Assembly (NCBI GenBank): GCA_947846985.1
Contig: CANTUZ010000006.1
Span: forward strand, 46,436,707 to 46,500,706
Direction: 5' to 3'
DNA length: 64,000 nt
Source of the DNA: Fratercula arctica
Taxonomy: Eukaryota > Chordata > Aves > Charadriiformes > Alcidae
Shown here: positions 37,345 to 50,589 of the stretch, in pieces
Position numbering within the stretch: position 1 is the stretch's first letter
Layout of the letters: every line of letters starts with the position of its first letter
Notes under the pieces: model-generated
Seen by the model: the letters and a program-made list of their open reading frames with translations, nothing else
Databases searched by the model: none
Told to the model about the DNA's origin: nothing
Made by a program: the position numbers and the translations under genes

Positions 37345-37790
37345 GCACAGTCCTTGCGCCCTGAGCGCGGCTCACGCGGCCCTGAGCGAGCAGCTTGGGC
37401 CGGCTCCTGCTCTTTCCGAGCCCAGCTATAACGACTAAAACACAGACCAATTTCCACGTTTGTGATTTCCGTTCGCAGTAATGGGATATAGTTATGATTC
37501 ATAACGAGACGTCCAAAGCGATTTTAGAAGATGCTTCAGATGGCACGCGCTGGGGCTGGGACCGCTGCGCTGTCCAAGCGGGGAGAACCGCAGGAGGGAA
37601 ACATGACACACGCAACCCCAGACGTGTCCCTGTGCCAGCTCACCCTGCGGCGGGGACGGATCCTGTCCCCCAGCCCCACACCGGAGCCGTGCATCCGTGA
37701 CCCGGTGCTCCCCAGGGCACAGCAGCCCAGATGTGCAATTCTGCTCACACCAGGGGCTGGGAGGGGAGAAACCACATCCCGCGGTTAACT
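37345..37790. other. GC- and CpG-richer island without recognised gene
   Basis: This block is distinctly richer in G+C and CpG than its AT-rich flanks (for example 'ctgagcgcggctcacgcggc', 'ctgcggcggggacggatcct'). Long open frames occur on both strands here, as expected where TAA and TGA stops are rare. None resembles a known protein, and they mutually overlap. It could be a small orphan CpG island, an unannotated promoter, or an old GC-rich repeat. Confidence 0.4.
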
Positions 37791-37840
37791 GGGAGGACTG
37801 GAGGGCGGTGGTGGTTTTTCTTTCCAGTTTCACTGGAAGT

Positions 37841-37915
37841 GTCTGCATGGCATTAAGTAAGTTCATTTCTGTAGCGCAGTTTTCCCATCTGGAAAATGGG
37901 AAGGGGGGGCTAAGA
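37841..37915 (+). repeat. MIR-like SINE fragment, plus strand
   Basis: 'ggcattaagtaagttcattt' followed by 'ctgtagcgcagttttcccat' and 'ctggaaaatggga' closely parallels the MIR consensus block 'cacttaacctctctgtgcctcagtttccccatctgtaaaatggggata'. This is the clearest MIR match in the window. The rest of the element has decayed. Confidence 0.65.
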
Positions 37916-38509
37916 CTTAACTTTGCGAGTGTGTCAGAAAACATAACACTTTAATGGGTATCCAGTAATTTGAGATCCCGGAATAATAGTGCAGAGAGCT
38001 ATTATTATTATGACAGAAGGCATTTTTACTTCTAATGCACAAAGAAAACAAATAGCAAGGGAGAAGGTTTGAAGATCTAACATTCATTTTGTTTTTATTT
38101 TTGAACTTTCTAATTTTTCAATAATTGAGACCACAGATGTTCAGTTCCATATGTGCAACAACCCAGTCCCAACCCCTTCTGAAAACTGGTTGCCAGCTAT
38201 GGAGGCAAAGTAAGAATATACTAAGCAAAAACAAAGAAACAAAATATTTAAATAAAAAAAAAAACTTGTTGATACTTCTGTAATTCGCAATGATTTTCTC
38301 AAACCAGCCAGAATCTGGAGAAGCCTTTGACAGTGTCTGGGCTTAAAGCCATGGACAGTATCCACTGCTTAGTGTTGTATAATTTACAAACTCCTGTTCT
38401 TTCACCAGCTACTCAGAAAATGAAATTGTTAAGTAAATATATAGCAGAAAAACAACTCAGAAGAACAGAGCAACTCCTTTATATCATTTAAAAGGTGATG
38501 GCCTCTATG

Positions 38510-38523
38510 AAAAAAAAAAAAAA
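38510..38523. repeat. poly(A) run of 14
   Basis: An A homopolymer followed by 'ccaaaacc'; a low-complexity tract. Confidence 0.85.
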
Positions 38524-40543
38524 CCAAAACCAATTTTCTGCAGTCTGTCAGAGCTAGAACATCAAACAAACAAAACAACGAGAAAGCTATGAAAAAAATT
38601 TGCGTGCTTTTTTTCACAGTAACCTCCTCTGCAGCGGTATGCGACGCAGAGATAGGTCCTTACACGCATCTGCCATCCAGGGAAACAATTTTCGTGTGAC
38701 TCCGCTGTAATATCAGATTACAAAAGTGACAGGAGTTGAGAAACACGTTGGAGAAAAGTACGTCTGTGTTGCTGAAGCTGCTCGTACCACGGGGCTACGG
38801 CTTGCTTATTTTGGAGACTATTTATTCATCAGTCCCCAGAGAAAGGAAAAAACTCCCAAATTAGTGGTCGAGGGAGAAGATCTGAGCCAAAACCTGGCTC
38901 CCAGGGAACTCGGGCTGAGAGTGGTTGCCTCCCGCCGTGCCCAGGGGACACGATCAGTCTGGGGCAGAGCGATGGGACGAGTGCATTACCTTTCCCACAG
39001 CTGGGTCAGGAAACTTAAGAAATTGCTCCTTTATTAAACATATTAGAGACTCAGCCTTGTTTGCCTACTGATATCCTTGAAGGAGGGGAATACAAAGATG
39101 AGGGTGTGAATGCTATCTGCTATATCACCGCTTTCAGGCTGCTAGGACAATTTTATTTGCTTTATAGTAATTCATTGCCAACTTCACACATAAAAGTTAA
39201 ACACCCTTTTTAAATGATAACACTCAAAAGACAGTTTTCAGAAGAAAAAAAACCCCACCAGAACGCAAATCTCTACTTAAAAGGGGTTAGATGGAGGTTA
39301 CCTAAAAGTGTTTGCAGGTTTGTTTCTCCTCACTGTTCCAGTAAACGTGGTGACCCCGGCCACCCGAGGGATGTAATGACCTGTATGGCTTTGCCTTCGC
39401 AGAGCCTGGGGTGGGATAAACATCCAAAAACACGTGCCCCATGCAGGCTAGGAACATGCAGAAGCTCAGTCTCCCCATCCCCATGGGGCAACTGTGTCCC
39501 CCGTGCCCTGGGAGCCATTCCTGTGCTCATCCCAACCTCCTCGTGCTCCTCCCCACTTCACCCCACCCAAGCACACGGTGACATCCTTAATGTCAGCGGG
39601 CTTTGGACCAGCCATTAAATGCTCTGTTTTCTCTAGCAGCGTGAAGAACAGCTTAAAAAATCTTTGCTTAAATGGAGTTATGAAAATATCAGCCACTGAT
39701 CCAGAAGTTCTCAACAATTCAGTGATGCAAGGTCAGTCCTAATTGCCTCCATCTTTCCTATTCTCTCTCCAGAGAATAATTACTTCAAGAAACAAAGTCC
39801 TGGTTTATTTTACTAAGATCCAGAAATTCCCTGCTTTTATAACAACAAGCAACTCCCCTCTTCTTCCGCTTTGGACTAAAGAGAATATTACCACTGTCAG
39901 TTATATGCTGGGGAACTGTTAACCCTTAACATCCGCATGGTGAAAAAATAAACTGCAGAAATAATCACCTTGTGTTTAGAGTTACTCAATACTGTTAAAA
40001 CGATCTTTCGTTTTGCTTGTTTGTAAATGGGAAGAACAAGACCATGCTTTGAAAGCATTTAGTCTGTACGTTAGCCAGAATAAAAATTCCTCTGAATTGC
40101 TTGTCTTAGAGCAAGGCACAGCATTTTAAAACTTCCCTTTTGATTTTTCAAATTCAAGAGCAAAAGGGATTATGTTAAAGCAGCCTAAATGCTGAGGTTT
40201 AGACAGCAGAGCTCCACGATTTGATCACTGTGCCGGGCTCATAAAAAAAGCCCAGTCAGGGTGGTAATTGCAAGTGAAAAGCGGAATTTTAGAGTTGTTC
40301 CTATAGTAGCTGTTAACTGTCAGAGGAAAACAGAGTGGCCCGCTCAGCTGACTTCCCACTGCTGTTATTGTACTATCAATACTACTATTGTACCGCAGTA
40401 CTACAGTATTAACTATTCAACTAAACTTTATATTGGGCAAAACCAACCCTCATGTAACCATTTTTAGGAACAGCTTGGGAACAACCTGCAAAGACGACTG
40501 CTCCCAGCAGATGATGGAGTCCAACCCACACCCTCTTCTTTAA

Positions 40544-40561
40544 AGCCTTCTAAAGAAGGCT
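40544..40561. repeat. 7-bp inverted repeat with 4-nt loop
   Basis: 'agccttc' and 'gaaggct' flank 'taaa'. This is a small perfect hairpin without a following T-run or known function. Confidence 0.6.
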
Positions 40562-43485
40562 GAAACCTTCTCAGTCATCTCTGTTATTATTTCCTCACAG
40601 CCATTTTCTGCAGCTACTCTGAGGTCTAGAGATCTCTCATGGACACCTTGGTGAAATCATCTGATATTCTGAATTTAAACTGTTCGCGTTCTCTCTGGCT
40701 GGATGCTGGAAGCAGTGTGGACATGTGGACACACCACACTGCATCTACTCAGAATCCAGCTTTGGCAATGTTCTGCAAAACTACAGAAAAAAGTCATCCT
40801 GACCAGGCTGTGCCAGGTCCAGAGAGGCTGCCTCAAGCGAGAAATGCTCTGCTACGACCATCAACCTTCAGCAGCTTTTTGATCCTTTGAACTGTGGTTC
40901 CATTCCAGCCACTGGAGTAAGTTGCTTTGCACCTCCAGCTCCAGCCTGGATTTGGACAGAAAGTGCCAGAAAGCCATACAAAAGTTTTATAAGCATTTCT
41001 AACAGGGCCAGGAAGTCCCAAAATCTCATGAGAAAGCCTGTTGCTTGTCATCGTCTTTTGCTTCAATATGACAGTGCTGAACTGGGACCCAACATACAGC
41101 CACCAAGAAATCTTGAAATACCGGGAAAATTGAAGGAAGGAGTTTAACTAAGAGAGAATTCTCTTGTTCCTTTGAATAGAGTCAGTTGCAAATTAATTTA
41201 TTAAATTCTTTCTCTAGATTATTCAATTAGCAATGCGATTTTGCAGATTCAGTAAGTTATTTCAGGGTAGACCATCATACTCTCAGTGGTCTGCCAGAAG
41301 AGAACCCAAACTGAATCTCCGAAGCTTATTCATCACCTAGACAAGTTCCTGGTCCTAAAAGTCCCATGAGAGGCTTCAGAAATGGGAATGTGAAGGAACA
41401 AGATGCACCCTGATCAAACCACAAGGATCCTGAGCAAATCTTATTTTTATAGGTAAAATGACAATAAAAATCAAAGATTAAATTTCTAAAGCATAAATAA
41501 AACTAAAAACTGTTGTAGTCCAGTCTAAAGTTATATATTAACCAATAGACTACCTGCTTCTCATCTTAATACGTGTTGAGATAAAATTTGTTTTGCAAGA
41601 GAAAAGGTAACAGCTGCTTTAAGAAGTAAAGATAAAGCAATGCAAACCCCTCTCTTTGGCATTTAAAGTCTCTTTGGTAAGCGCAATTAAGAGGCTGGGA
41701 AAAAAAGTGGTTATCCTGAATCTTCAGTGTTGTTTGGAAGATTTTGCATACCAAACACCGGTATTATTTCCACGTGAAGCTCTCATTTGATATTCCAAAA
41801 GCCCTTTTTCTGCTCAAGGCAGCTATCTGGTTTCTGGATTATAATGTTTTCTCGCAATCCTTTCTCAATCCACTTAGTATATCCCATCTCTAAATCCACT
41901 TGGCAAGTCCGAAGCAGAATCACTGTGGTAGAAAAATATTTTTAAGGGGAAGTCCTCTATCACCTGCCCTCAGAACAGACTGTGTTCTGTTTAATGCCTA
42001 AATGCTGCCTGCCTACCTACCTCTGTGCTGTGCCCCTCTCTAGGGCCATCACAGCTCCTGAGAGAATAACAGTACAACACAGGAGCTCTGATATCACAAA
42101 TTAGCTTTTCCCTGGGTGAGGAAGAAGAGAGGAGTTTATTATGTTGGTCATCAACCACTACAGCCAGCCTTTCATGACAGCTGTTATTAACAGTAGCCTT
42201 CTATATTCTTTTGCTTATGACTTTCTGACAATGCCTCTTTCCAGGATAACACCTTCCATGTATAGCCTGAAGCCGGAGAAATATTTTTCCAAATAAATTT
42301 GATAACAAATCTCATCAACTGATTTGCTGGTTGGACGAGTATTTTAAAAAACCCTTTACATCATGTGTCTGGAAGAAATGATCTAAGCTTAAGGTTTGGA
42401 AGGTGAGGTTGTGTATTTTCCTCCAGCGGGAGATCAGAGAAATTATGGTTCTGCACAAGTGGGACAGTGATCATGAAGATAACAGAGCTCTGTAGAGATA
42501 CTAATGATTTTAGCAATGCAGCATCCAGTATGACAGGTAAGAATTATAATCCTTGCTTAGACTGGGAGACACTGGAACAAACATACGCACAGAAAGCCCA
42601 ATGAGTACCGGAACCTGCAGGAAGGAGTCCCTTGAGTCAACCTCTTTTTCCACCCTCAAAACCTCCTGCAAGTCCACAACGATGCATCCCTCCAAAAAGA
42701 AATCAAGAAGACAGGCTGGAGCAACACTACGTTTTTCCAGCAATTCCTAAAATTTAACCCTGCACAAATGGATATATGTAGGGTCTCCATGGAACAACCC
42801 ACACAGTTACCTCTTCCCTCTGAGTCCCTACTAATTTTAAACTGCAGACAGCTTAGCAGGACAGACCAAGGCCAATAACTCTTTCATTCCTGTTGGCTTC
42901 TTGCTAGTAAAGCCTCACCTGGGGCTACGTGTCAGCCAGGGGGATTTTTCCAAGGAAGGGACAGAATTTCTGCTACTGGGCTTTAGCCTTTCCAAAATAT
43001 CCTATCTGCTGCATCTCTGTTTTCACTTCACCACCACGAAAGCTGTCAGTCAGCTCACACTCAATGTCCTTAGTGCTTTTCTGATCCTCCAAAATCATTA
43101 ATTAAAAAGCAGCCAGGAGCGTGTAAACCCAGCGTCCCACTGCACACCCTCTCCACGTGCTGAGCATAAGGTCCAGCATGAGCGACCTTGCAAGGACCCA
43201 TCCAGACAGACCACCTATACAGTCCAAGGAACCAATACAGAAAATGCCCAAAATCGGGGGAAAAATGGGTTTGATAAAATTGTAAGTGTATTTTGAAATG
43301 GTTTTATGCATTATAATGTTCTACAACTCCAGGAACATCTCCCTGATTTAGCTACGCATCTCTATGCAAAATTACCAGGGGAAATCATGCAGTTTCATTA
43401 TCAGGACTGATCTATTGAACTGGCTGCAGTATTTTCTATAGATAAAATGCTCTTTTTTGATAATGAACGTTTTTTCTTCCCACAG

Positions 43486-43563
43486 CTAGATGTACCTTTC
43501 TGTCTTTTTGATATCACTGAGAATATCCCTACCGCCTGCATTAGAAGCAAGACACCTTTGTTG
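43486..43563 (+). other. possible internal exon, 26 codons (speculative)
   Basis: A strong acceptor-like tract, 'cgttttttcttcccacag', ends at 43485. From 43486 a frame is open for 26 codons, and a donor-like 'ttg|gtagaa' follows at 43564, giving a 78-base interval that is a multiple of three. The peptide (LDVPFCLFDITENIPTACIR and on) is not one I recognise. Short intervals bounded by AG and GT are common by chance, so this is only a pointer. Confidence 0.1.
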
Positions 43564-46500
43564 GTAGAAAATGTCTAATGCACTTTAACCACCTCTACCT
43601 TGATGTCCAACGGCAGATTTTCAAGGGCAGATACGGGTGGTGACAACCCCGTTGTTTCACAGAGCAGGGTATCCATCTCTGTAAACATGCTGTGAAATCA
43701 CTATACACAGAAAGCTCCACGCGGCTGGGATGGCCTCACGTACGTAGCAACACCACAAACACTGCTACTTGCAGAGAATATATTTTTCTGAGTTTTGAAG
43801 TAAGATTATGACCCAGGATGAGTCAAGCATATGGAAGTCTGCATAGAGATGCTCCCAAGAACGCCCTGGAGTGGAAGCAAAGGTTAATGAAACAGACCCA
43901 CATCGCCATTTTCATCTGAGACAAAGGTTTTATCTGTGTAAACAGTATCTTATTGCTCCACATCAACAGCATCGCCACTTTAGTTGGAAAACACCGCGTA
44001 CCGTCTACAGATAAACCAAATAATGACCTACCTTTCCCAGGAACATCACCTTCCCGGGGGTGACTCTGCATTTCTGTGCCAGAAGACCAAATGTGGTCTG
44101 CAAGCTGCACAGCTGATTGCCGGCGCACAAATAATCCCATAAAAGTTTTGTCCAAACTGCCTTTGAAAATTATTATTTTATTATTAACATATATGCAGGT
44201 CGAAAAGTTCGTTTAGATAAGTATGCCTTTCTAGGTCAGTCCAATCTTCAAGCCAGGAAACACCATCACTGGTGTAATGGTCTTTTACGATTTCCTGGAA
44301 GACCGTCTTATCGCAGTTATAGTTTGTGAAAGACAGCGGACTTTCTACCTTCTGATATGAAAAGCATAATACATGCTCAGAGCAAACTTCAGCCTGTTTA
44401 GACTAGGCAAAAGTAGAATATCATCTGTCCATCTACTTTTTTTCCCCGTCATTTGAATTTTGGAAGCATGTATCGAGCTTTTCTCAATGAATATAAGAAA
44501 GTTTCTGCACTTTGTTTGACCCTGCTGAACTTCGCAACACTGACTTCCAACACCCCTGCTGAAAAAAGCCACTAAATCTTACAAACTCTCTCTTTGTTGT
44601 CTCTTGCTTTTTCCCAGCCCCTCCTTCCAATCTTACCGAGCCAGTTGAGCCTGCACTTTTCACCTCCTCTGTTGACAAGAAATGAAGTAATCACATTTAT
44701 TTGAATATTCACTACAGATCTTGTCATCATCTCAGTTTATTAGCCAAGAAGATAGTGTTTCAAGAGCAAGTCTTAAAACTTTACAGCATGGATCCACTCA
44801 CTCACTAAAAGCAAAATAAGTGAATTAAAACCTCAATTCATAAAGCAAATAAATGTCATGTAGACACACCACTGAAATCAAGCCATGAAAGCTAATGAGC
44901 CTGCAAAACAAAAGTAGGGAGCCTGAAAATGGTCCTAAAGTCATCTCCAAAAAAAAGACCCCAGGTAAGTCTGTCAGGATGCTGCCACAGCCTGTCCCTC
45001 TGCAGAGCACGGGCTCTGATTCACCCATTCACCACAGGGAATCGGGGAAATCCACGGGCATGAACGAGAGCACTTCCAGCCACGCACAAACGGGCTTGTG
45101 AAGTGTATACTACCCATGTATTTAAGTATGCATGCACGTATAAAAACAAACATGAAGGAAGAAATAGCTACAGCCTTTGGGATGCAGAGGGTGCTTGTAC
45201 CTGCTGTGCGATGGTTTGCAACTTTTTTTTTAACTGTTTTGCCTGTCGTATTACTGATGTTGGGATGTAAAAATCACTATACTTACCTAAATACACAAAA
45301 AAGAGAGACGGACACAGAATATTAATGTTTCCCTTGTTGTAGAGGCAAGATGATTAATTTATGCATTATACATAGTCTATTCTGAAACCGTAGGCTTAAA
45401 TTTCTGCAAATTTAATTTACTCTCTCTGTATGGGAAATGATGGATATTACCTTTTGGTGAAACGTTGCTAACTTTCTCTGCCGGTCTCATTCAGTCCACC
45501 TTAGTGGCATATCTGCACTGAAAGAAGGCTATCCCTTCTTAGAGAAGATGTAATTTAAAACATCAAGAGGAAACAAAATTTTAAGCACCTTTGGGAGAGC
45601 ACAAGAGAAAGGGCATGACCTTGATTTGTATCTGTTCTGAGGACAGAGGATTCAGTCTTTAAGTCTGTCACTAAAGCACTTTCCTCAATTTCTAAATTTA
45701 CTGGGAAGCTGTTAAGATAAGGGCAGGGAACATGATGAGAGGCAGGGTTTTTCCCCCCTAATAAAAGAAGTGAGAGTGTCTTTCCAGCTGCTCTCTAATA
45801 TTGTACAGAAGACCTGGGCAGAATTTGTATCTACGAGATCATTTCTGGCATTCCTAAGGGGTTTTGAGGCCAAAACACCTCTTTTGAGTCAAGACTGGTG
45901 GAATTGAGCCTCCAGGAGCTCAAGGGTGTTGTGCACCTTCCCAGAAAAGCGATAGCCTGTTGAGATCTACAGTCCACGATGAAACTCCTGTTCTCCCCTG
46001 TTGTGCTGAAAGTCGGCTCTAACAAGGCTGGTCTGAAAACACACATGATGGACCACATAAATTGTTTGTCTCCTATAAAAACTCAAAAGGCTTTCCAGTT
46101 TCATCTTTTTGGGTTTTAATCTTTTAAAAGCATGTTCAGATTATATCCATTTGATTTTAGTGAGATTGCGCTCTAAAATAAACGGCCTGTGTGCACACAC
46201 ACTAACACATGTGGAATTCCTTTTCAGTAATCCTCAAAGAGGCTTTTGATTTTACTTCTGATTCACCAGAAAAAAAAAGCACCAGTGAGCAAGTGAGATG
46301 TGCACAGGGATTTAGATGGCTCCAAGGTCACCACATACATTTACATAGGAAACATATGGCTATGGGAAAACTCTCCACTTGGCTGTAAATGGGTTCCTTG
46401 AGGTGTTTTCACAGAATCTGTTTGTCAAATGGATCAAAAATCCTGTGAATCAAAGGCCAATTGGAGGGAAATGGTATCTGAGCCAGTAGGGCAGCCCATC

Positions 46501-47245
46501 AGCAGCTTAGTACACCATCCCAAAGGCAAATCCAAAGCCCGCAGCTCAGGGGACCTATCCCACCAGGGCCTTGGTGGCACCCAAGGGAAAATCCTCATTC
46601 ACCTTCCAGCACCGTGGTCATACTTGAGGATGAAGAGGAGGCAAAATATGTTGTATGTGCAGCAACCACCAAGTTGTAGGGCAGGTCTGGGTCCTCTTAC
46701 ACCTCTAGCAGATGCAAAGGGCAGGCAGGTAGGGAAGGAAGGAGCTGGAGGAGGACTTTCTGCTCCTGCACAAGTCTCAGTCTCACCCAGCACCATGAGA
46801 AGAGCCACGCACTGAGCATGGAGCCAAAGACAGCTCTCATCCCACGGGGCTGGGAAAGCAGGACGTCTCCTGTCCCCCATCGCAGAGCTGCGCCCTGCCC
46901 GGCGCTGCCATTCACCCCCCGAGAATAAGGAGAAAGCTCCGGCTATTGTCCGGGTCCTGAAAGTCTATTATTAGAGAAGAATAAGCCTGAAACGCAACAG
47001 CTTTTTTTGGTGAAGGAAGCTTCACGTGACTCATCCATCACAAGCTTTATTATTGCTTCAGACCCTACTGCAGGTTTACAACCAGATGTTTTAGGGACCT
47101 TGCATTTTCCCTGTGAAATATTCCCTCCACCGTGTTTAAAGCTGACAGGCAGGTAGTTGTAAAGTCAGCCATAACAGTCAAAGCTGGCAAGTTTTGCCTC
47201 AACACGATAAAAAAGTCCGTTATTAGTACTTTGTGATTAATGATT

Positions 47246-47281
47246 GTATATTACAAATGTACATTAATAAGTATAATATAC
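47246..47281. repeat. 8-bp inverted repeat in an ATTA-rich segment
   Basis: 'gtatatta' (47246-47253) and 'taatatac' (47274-47281) are perfect reverse complements around a 20-base AT-rich spacer. The surrounding sequence is dense in ATTA/TAAT cores such as 'gattaatgatt'. The arms are AT-only apart from the ends, which makes chance pairing easier. Confidence 0.5.
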
Positions 47282-49073
47282 TCTCAGTATTTTATTGCTG
47301 CTTTTATGATATGACAGGCAAACCTATGAAAGCATATTTAATGTATTCATGCACCCATATTGTGCGTGTAATTTACACAAACTGTAGAGATGGCTTAAAA
47401 TGCATCTAAAAAGGACACAATCAAGGTTGGTAGGACTCCAACTTAACCCATGCTTTTATTAGGGTTGTATCTCCTATAGGAAAATTTTTGCATTCTTCCT
47501 AATCTCTGAATTTCTGCAATTTGGGATAAACAAGGAAGGGAGGATTAGGAAAAAAAATCAGTGTTGGAAGTTAGAAACTCCCTAAATATGAAGAGGTTAC
47601 TGCAGTCTGAGGCAGGGGAGAAAGGGTGAGGGAAACGGTGTATGGGAGGAATATTACTGACCAGTCTCCAAAAGCAGAACAAACAGAATTAGAAATCACT
47701 TCAAGTTCCTTTTAAGCGCCTTTGTTTTGTGGAACTCGGACACAGAAGCAGTGTTTGGCAATCCTGCACTTGCTTGACTGGCCACCACTTGCAGCCAAGT
47801 CTTGTAGAGAGACTAAGGCAACATAAAGGGGTATATTGCATCAACCAAAACCTTTATATTAATTATCACCTTTACTGTGGCTAAGTCAGGTTTCCAGGCA
47901 GCTGCAGCAGCTCCCGCAGAAGGAAGGTGCTGTGATGGTCTCCAGGGATGGCTGGTGCAAAGGCTCCTGCAGCCTCTAGGAGGAGTATTCCGTGAGCCAG
48001 CTCCTTCTGCCTTCAACACCTTCCCATTTTCCAAGCAAGGACCAGCTCCAAACCAGGCTGCTCCAACTATTTTTTCCAGCATTTACCTATTATAGCTTTA
48101 TCTGGGTAGGTGATCAGCTGTCAGCATTCTCAGCAGGTGCTGTTCAGTTCTTTGTAACTTCTTTTCCCCTTTCTCACACGGAAAACAAAAGTCCAGAGAA
48201 TCTGGTTTTTGTCCTCAGTTTCATGCCTAACTTCTTCCTGCCCTGCTTACGTAGCCATCATCCTTTCAGTGCGATGTGGCCTGAGCTGTGCTGTTGGGAG
48301 AGTATTGCAGGATCTTTTGAGGGCAGGAGAATCCGAGCAAAGGAGGGTCTGAATCTCCACCTGGGCTGCACTGACAGTACATCCAGAGACGGAGAGGACA
48401 TTCACAAATCCAGTTCTGCAGTGACTCCCGGGAAATCAGCGGAACGATCCCAAGCTCAAGTTTAGCAGTAGTTGGCTGATGGCAAATATCCTGAAGGCAG
48501 CAGGTTTTTCCCCCCCTCTCCATTGTTTCACATATGAAACAATTCCCCTTTCCCGGTGTGTCAAAATGCATCATAACAATTCATTGACACACTGTTAAAA
48601 GAAATATGTGTTTCAAACATCTGGATAAATGCATATGTGTGCGCGAAAGGGGCACCCCGGGCAACCACATTTGTTAGCACCAATTTGCTGGGGCAAATTC
48701 CTGACTGTAGGAGCAGCAGATAGGAATAGACACATCCACAGATAAATAAGCTTCTGGATCAAATACCCCGAGCTGCAGAAACCTTTGTTCTCAGTTTATC
48801 TGTGTCCTATTGGGGTTCCTCCTAATCAAAGATACACGTAGTTAAGAAAGCAAGAGAACAAAAGAAACCTGAGTGCAAAGTAAACTGAAAAAAAGAAGAC
48901 AAGAGGGTGCCATGGAGCCCCTTACTCAGTTTGGGGGTAAGTAATTTAGAGAGATTTTAATTTAGAGCGATCCTACCCAAGAACAAAGATGGATGTGAGC
49001 TCAACAGAGGCTACAACCTGTATGCTACAATAACACAGACAACGTGGCCTGCTAATAAACGCTGACAAAGGCA

Positions 49074-49107
49074 AATTTTTATTTTTATTTTTATTTTATT
49101 TTTTTAT
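49074..49107. repeat. (ATTTTT)n microsatellite
   Basis: Runs of four to seven T separated by single A bases; an A/T-only simple repeat. Confidence 0.88.
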
Positions 49108-49917
49108 GTTGGGAGTTTCAGGGCTTTGCTGTCTTTTAAAGGCTGTGCTGCTCAATGAGTGGAGCAGAGCAGTTTCCGCGTGCCCGGATCCAGCGCCTGT
49201 CAATGCTGTGCAAGATGTGTCCTGCACTCAGCAGGGCTCGCGCCAGCAGCAGCTCCCGAGCTCAGCCCCCGCATGCTAAACTCACCTTCACTGGGAATTT
49301 GGGGCACGCCAAATGATGAAAAAGGCGTTCATTTAAACTGAAGCGATCTCCAAGACATTTGTCTTCAAAGGGAAGAATAGACCTTGCTCTTACACGCATG
49401 TTCTCTCTAAGAATTTCAATTCCAATCAATTTCTACATTATTAATTCAGTCAATCCCACAAACACCCCAAGCATGCAATGCATCCCTTGATTGCAGATGA
49501 GAAAACATATGTACAAGAGCCACATTTTTAGAAGTACCTTCCTTTTGTGGACTTTCTGCCTCTAGTCAGCGTGAGTTGCCTTTGCCAGTGACCTGACCCC
49601 AGCAGCTCTCGGTTACAGTCCCTGCAGGAGCCGGATGCTCGGCTCCGCCAGAAAACAGATCACGTGGAAAAACTTGGTGGCAACTTCTGAAAACTTGAGC
49701 TCAAGGGACTTGTGCTATAGCATGCAAAAAAGCCAGAGGATAGGGTCTTTTACTCTTGAAGAGTGTTGTAAAATCCATTTATAACCTCACAGGAGAAGCT
49801 CATTTGGAGGTGATTATCCAGGCCAATGGAGGATTTCAGTGTTCAGCTAATAAGGATGAGCTTGCATATGCTATACTCAATTTTGACGCAAATGCAAATA
49901 AGCTTTTGGGATTTTTA

Positions 49918-49929
49918 TTTTTTTTTTTT
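49918..49929. repeat. poly(T) run of 12 followed by C-tract
   Basis: T12 followed by 'cccc' and 'ttaacatttag'. It resembles a splice pyrimidine tract with an AG at 49943-49944, but the downstream frames close quickly. Confidence 0.7.
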
Positions 49930-50589
49930 CCCCTTAACATTTAGGTAATTCCTCTCTACTCCAATCCGCTTGAAATAACATAACTAGAGCCATTTTCTAC
50001 CGATTTTGGTTGTATTCAACAGGACTGCCTTGTTAGTGACTACAGAATATCCAAGTAATAATTCAGTAATAATTAGTACATCTTGGAGGTAAGAGTAAGG
50101 TCTCTGGGACCAGGACCCTTTGGTATTGGAGATTTTTCCATGTCCTTGCACAAAAGTGCTCTGCGGATGCTCCCCAGAGGGACTGCGGTCCATGCGAGCG
50201 ACAACAGCCTCTGGATGAAGGTGTATCCCTGTGTTTCTTTCTGACACAATTAACATCATAAAATTGAACATTAACATTACAAAATCTTAAATACCAACGA
50301 GCAGCCTCTTTCTTCATCCCGTTCACCTCAGAGACATGTCGGCTTCAAAGCACAGATGGGTCATTAACATATGACTGTTGTTGGGCATAAATAACCCAAA
50401 AAATACCTAACACAGCTGGAGTCGAGCACATTCTGAAACACTGAAAACAAAAGCGGCAAACTTATCCACCCCATAATTTCTGCAGTCAATGGAGGCTGCT
50501 GAGCAGCACTGAGAAATGGGCCGCCTGCTTAGGCACAGAAAAATAGAGTTTATAAGCCCAACCCTTAGGTAGCGAGGTTGAAAATGGTC

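Larger units (their letters stand above)
37916..43485. other. long non-coding interval
   Basis: Unique sequence. The 134-codon frame at 39214-39618 is overlapped by three minus-strand frames in a GC-richer patch and has no recognisable domain. Acceptor-like tracts before 38620 and 40600 lead into frames that close quickly or have no clear donor. Confidence 0.5.
43564..50589. other. long non-coding interval
   Basis: GC-richer patches at 46.4-46.9 and 47.9-48.5 kb give frames of 128 and 157 codons, both opposed by minus-strand frames and both without domains. An ATTA-dense stretch lies at 47.2 kb and an A/T microsatellite at 49.07 kb. No gene is supported. Confidence 0.5.

Noticed and set aside
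37492..37944. 150-codon minus-strand frame across the CpG-richer block and the MIR-like remnant.
   Set aside because: It runs through a repeat remnant, and several other long frames overlap it on both strands, as expected from local GC content.
45660..45725. 'gtcactaaagcactttcctc' suggests a MIR-like block.
   Set aside because: The expected 'catctgtaaaatgggg' text and downstream tail are absent.
47992..48465. 157-codon plus-strand frame.
   Set aside because: No recognisable domain, an opposing minus-strand frame over its 3' part, and no plausible neighbouring exons. Treated as chance.
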